Assembly: GCA_029265335.1 (NCBI GenBank)
Contig: JAJUJN010000077.1
Span: forward strand, 1-8,526
DNA from: Alcaligenaceae bacterium
Lineage (GTDB): Bacteria > Pseudomonadota > Gammaproteobacteria > Burkholderiales > Burkholderiaceae_B
DNA: 8,526 nt
Direction of reading: 5' to 3'
The translations under genes were made by a program, and so were the position numbers. Shown piece after piece: positions 6,144 to 8,526 of the stretch; within the stretch, counting starts at the first letter, position 1, and each line of letters opens with the position of its first letter. The notes under the pieces are model-generated. The model was not told the DNA's origin and did not search any database. It worked only from the letters and a program-made list of their open reading frames with translations.

Positions 6144-7802
6144 TTAGGCCACACCGCGCCAGTTGCCTCCCTCGCGGAGCATGCCTTCGTCTAGGCGATA
6201 GCTGGGGGCAAATGTGTCGGCGCGAGCCATGGGCCAGACCACGCGGAAGATCTGCAGATCGGTGCCGTCTTCTTTCAGCAAAGCGCCGGGTTGAACCGAT
6301 GGGAATAGCGTGGCCAACAGGCGGATTTCAAGAGGTGACACCCGCCGCACAACATGGTTGGTAGAAAGGTCATCGGGGTGCATCAGGCCCGCCGCTTCGA
6401 GCAGCTCTTGCAACGCCCGCAGGGTGTTGTGGTGGAATTGTTCCACTCGTTCGGCTTTGTCGGGCACCACCAACGCGCGTTGCCGAGCAGGGTCTTGGGT
6501 GGCCACACCGGTAGGGCAACGACCCGTATGACAACTCTGCGCTTGAATGCAGCCCACGGCCATCATGAAGGCGCGCGCGCTGTTGCACCAGTCGGCGCCC
6601 AAGGCAAATGTGCGAGCCATATCGAAGGCCGACACAATCTTGCCGGCAGCACCTATGCGGATCCGATCGCGCAGATTCACGCCTATCAGAGTGTTGTGCA
6701 CCAACCAGAGTGCCTCACGCAATGGCATGCCGACGTGATCTACCAGCTCCAGGGGCGCGGCGCCAGTGCCGCCCTCGGCGCCGTCGACCACAATGAAGTC
6801 GGGCGTGATGTCGGTTTCGAGCATGGCCTTGACAATGGCGAACCACTCCCAGGGGTGGCCGATGCACATCTTGAAGCCCACCGGTTTGCCCTGAGCGAGC
6901 TCGCGCAAGCGCCTGATGAAGTGCATCATTTCGATGGGCGTATCGAAGGCCGAATGGCGCGAGGGTGAATTGCAATCCTGCCAGGGCGCCACGCCACGCG
7001 CTTCAGCGATCTCGAGGGTGACCTTGGGCCCCGGCAAAATGCCGCCGTGACCGGGCTTTGCGCCTTGCGAGAGCTTGAGTTCGATCATGCGCACCTGGGG
7101 CAGGGCGGCCTGTTCGGCAAATCGCTCGGGGCTGAAGTGACCGTTTTCGTCGCGACAACCGAAATAGCCCGAACCGATATTCCAGATGAGGTCGCCACCG
7201 CCTTCTTTGTGATACCGGCTGATGCCGCCTTCGCCGGTGTCGTGGGCAAAGCCGCCAGCCTTGGCGCCGCGGTTGAGGGCCATGATGGCGTTGGCCGACA
7301 GCGCGCCGAAACTCATGGCCGAGATATTGAGAACCGAGAGCGAAACGGGTTGCGTGCATTCAGGCCCGCCCACCGTGATGCGGAAGTCGGCGTCGGCGAT
7401 GTGGCTGGGGTGCAGCGAGTGGTTGATCCATTCGTGGCGGCTTTCGTAGACGTCGCGCTGGGTGCCGAAGGGGCGCTTGTCCATCACGTGCTTGGCGCGC
7501 TGATACACCATGGCACGCTGCACTCTTGAAAAGGGCTGGGCTTCGTTGTCGTCTTCGAACAGATACTGGCGCAATTCAGGGCGCACCGACTCCACCAGGT
7601 AGCGCATGTTGCCGATCACCGGGTAGTTGCGCCGGACTGCGTGTTTTTTTTGCAGCAGGTCGTAGATGCCGATGGCCGTGAGCACCAGCGCGGGACCAGT
7701 GAGCCACCACCACACCGCTCGATACTGCACGAGGATCAGGCCCACAATGGAAGCCAGGATGCACAACGTGAATACGGTATGGCGACCAAACAGTACGGAC
7801 AT
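6144..7802 (-). CDS. Membrane-anchored FMN-binding glutamate synthase family protein
   Basis: A 552-residue protein with two N-terminal hydrophobic segments (about 9-27 and 31-50), followed by a large domain like the FMN/synthase domain of glutamate synthase. Typical stretches are ISAMSFGALSANAIMALNRGA (split at 160-180), GEGGISRYHKEGGGDLIWNIGSGYFGCR (split over 190-217), KPGHGGILPGPKV (249-261), DGAEGGTGAAP (340-350) and RIGAAGKIVSAFD. C418, C424 and C429 (C-x5-C-x4-C) match the ligands of the [3Fe-4S] cluster in GltB. There is no N-terminal glutaminase domain, so ammonia or another amine donor, or a different reaction, is possible; most members have no proven function. I chose ATG at 7802, with GAGG about 9 nt upstream; TTG at 7838 would add 12 residues. 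It is divergent from the peroxidase gene. Confidence 0.93.
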   Translation of the reverse strand: MSVLFGRHTVFTLCILASIVGLILVQYRAVWWWLTGPALVLTAIGIYDLLQKKHAVRRNYPVIGNMRYLVESVRPELRQYLFEDDNEAQPFSRVQRAMVYQRAKHVMDKRPFGTQRDVYESRHEWINHSLHPSHIADADFRITVGGPECTQPVSLSVLNISAMSFGALSANAIMALNRGAKAGGFAHDTGEGGISRYHKEGGGDLIWNIGSGYFGCRDENGHFSPERFAEQAALPQVRMIELKLSQGAKPGHGGILPGPKVTLEIAEARGVAPWQDCNSPSRHSAFDTPIEMMHFIRRLRELAQGKPVGFKMCIGHPWEWFAIVKAMLETDITPDFIVVDGAEGGTGAAPLELVDHVGMPLREALWLVHNTLIGVNLRDRIRIGAAGKIVSAFDMARTFALGADWCNSARAFMMAVGCIQAQSCHTGRCPTGVATQDPARQRALVVPDKAERVEQFHHNTLRALQELLEAAGLMHPDDLSTNHVVRRVSPLEIRLLATLFPSVQPGALLKEDGTDLQIFRVVWPMARADTFAPSYRLDEGMLREGGNWRGVA

Positions 7803-7959
7803 CAATGCGAACCTCGCGAGCAAAGGGTTGGGAGCCAAGCGCTGGGCACGGGCTCAGACGAGCGCGCACAACCATAACAGAGGAATCGGCGGTTCTGCAG
7901 CGGCACCGCTTTGCGCTACATTGCCATAAACCCGATCATTTTCCTCAGAGGTAAATATC
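7803..7959. promoter_or_regulatory. Divergent intergenic region between the FMN protein and peroxidase genes
   Basis: This 157-bp gap should hold the outward promoters for both genes, an inference from layout. I see no strong sigma70 pair. A weak plus-strand candidate is TTGCGC (7911-7916) with GATCAT (7934-7939) at 17-bp spacing. Just before it AGCGGCACCGCT (7899-7910) is a perfect inverted repeat with 5-bp arms. AGAGG (7947-7951) is the ribosome binding site of the peroxidase gene, 8 nt before its ATG. Confidence 0.4.
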
Positions 7960-8517
7960 ATGACTCAGTCGGTAGAAAGCATTCCGGTCGAACGTATCGA
8001 TGGCGCTCCCACCAACCTGGGCGAATACCAAGGCAAGGTGCGCCTGGTGGTGAACGTGGCCTCGCAGTGTGGCCTCACGCCTCAGTACGAAGGTCTGCAA
8101 ACATTGTATGACCGTTACCGCGATCAAGGCTTTGAAGTACTGGGTTTTCCGGCGAATGATTTCAAGGCGCAGGAGCCCGGCAGCAACGAAGAAATCGCTG
8201 CCTTCTGCAGCGGCCAATACGGCGTCACCTTTCCGATGTTCGCCAAGATATCCGTCAAAGGAGAAACCCGGCACCCGCTCTACAACGCGTTGGTGGCGGC
8301 CCAGTCCCAAGCCACCACGCAAGGCACTGCACTGCGCGACCGCCTGGCGCAGAACGGTCTGGCGCCAGAAGACCCAAGCGAGGTGATGTGGAACTTCGAA
8401 AAATTCCTGATCGATCGCCAAGGGCGTGTGGTGGGGCGTTTCGCACCCGACATCAAGCCCGAAGATCCGCTGGTGGTGGGGGCAATCGAAGAGGCGTTGG
8501 CCCAAGCCAAACCTTGA
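7960..8517 (+). CDS. Glutathione peroxidase family protein, BtuE-like
   Basis: A 185-residue thioredoxin-fold peroxidase. The family reduces hydrogen peroxide and organic hydroperoxides with glutathione or, in many bacterial Cys forms including BtuE, with thioredoxin. VNVASQCGLTPQYEGL at 31-46 carries the peroxidatic C37 (codon TGT, a Cys form). VTFPMF, HPLY and WNFEKFLID (W144, N145) follow, and the tail RFAPDIKPEDP fits BtuE, as does overall length. The active-site loop reads GFPANDFKAQEPGS at 62-75, where the common form is FPCNQF. A65 replaces a Cys often used for resolution, and D67 replaces the Gln of the Cys-Gln-Trp-Asn tetrad. C83 remains as another possible partner. No signal peptide is visible, so it is probably cytosolic. 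The ATG at 7960 has AGAGG 8 nt upstream; the stop is 8515-8517, 9 bp before the window end. Confidence 0.93.
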   Translation: MTQSVESIPVERIDGAPTNLGEYQGKVRLVVNVASQCGLTPQYEGLQTLYDRYRDQGFEVLGFPANDFKAQEPGSNEEIAAFCSGQYGVTFPMFAKISVKGETRHPLYNALVAAQSQATTQGTALRDRLAQNGLAPEDPSEVMWNFEKFLIDRQGRVVGRFAPDIKPEDPLVVGAIEEALAQAKP

Positions 8518-8526
8518 TATTGTTCA

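Noticed and set aside
6354..6968. Long plus-strand open frame opposite the FMN protein gene (also one at 7047-7529)
   Set aside because: In GC-rich DNA long antisense frames are expected; the products are rich in His, Gly and Ala without domains.
1..8526. CRISPR array, tRNA or rRNA gene, transposase, phage or defence island
   Set aside because: No regularly spaced repeats, RNA gene signatures, transposase motifs or island-type base composition were seen; coding density and families look chromosomal.

Overview
The window is a dense, GC-rich stretch of bacterial chromosome. Gene order, protein families and codon choice suggest a proteobacterium. A betaproteobacterium, perhaps Burkholderiales, is my best guess, but no single marker settles it. 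Eight protein genes cover nearly all of it. I see no tRNA, rRNA, CRISPR array, insertion sequence or phage gene.

Layout. (1) At 1-1173 (+) lies the C-terminal half of a GH3 beta-glucosidase closely resembling E. coli BglX; its start lies before the window. (2) Four minus-strand genes form a likely operon, read from 3687 down to 1177. They are mnmH (tRNA 2-selenouridine synthase), a stand-alone Ada-C/Ogt-type O6-alkylguanine DNA methyltransferase, a small cupin whose start overlaps the methyltransferase stop, and an unrecognised short protein with a Cys-rich N-terminus. (3) selD (3791-4849, +) is divergent from mnmH across 103 bp. (4) A 12-TM MFS exporter (6089-4884, -) converges on selD. (5) An FMN-binding glutamate-synthase-like protein with a membrane anchor (7802-6144, -) precedes it on the same strand. 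(6) A BtuE-like glutathione peroxidase (7960-8517, +) is divergent from the FMN protein.

How the genes work together. The clear functional unit is selD with mnmH. SelD makes selenophosphate, and MnmH uses it to replace sulfur by selenium at the wobble uridine of certain tRNAs. Neither selA/selB nor a selenocysteine codon is visible, so selenium use shown here is tRNA modification only. The methyltransferase and peroxidase are stress-repair functions. The rest looks like ordinary core or near-core metabolism.

I found no convincing new multi-gene system. The points most worth a second look are: a peroxidase with two active-site-loop substitutions (Ala for the usual Cys, Asp for the tetrad Gln); the unrecognised C-x4-C-x-C protein at the end of the mnmH operon; the membrane-anchored FMN/Fe-S protein, whose family has no well-defined reaction; and a 14-bp palindrome overlapping a possible -10 element before the MFS gene.
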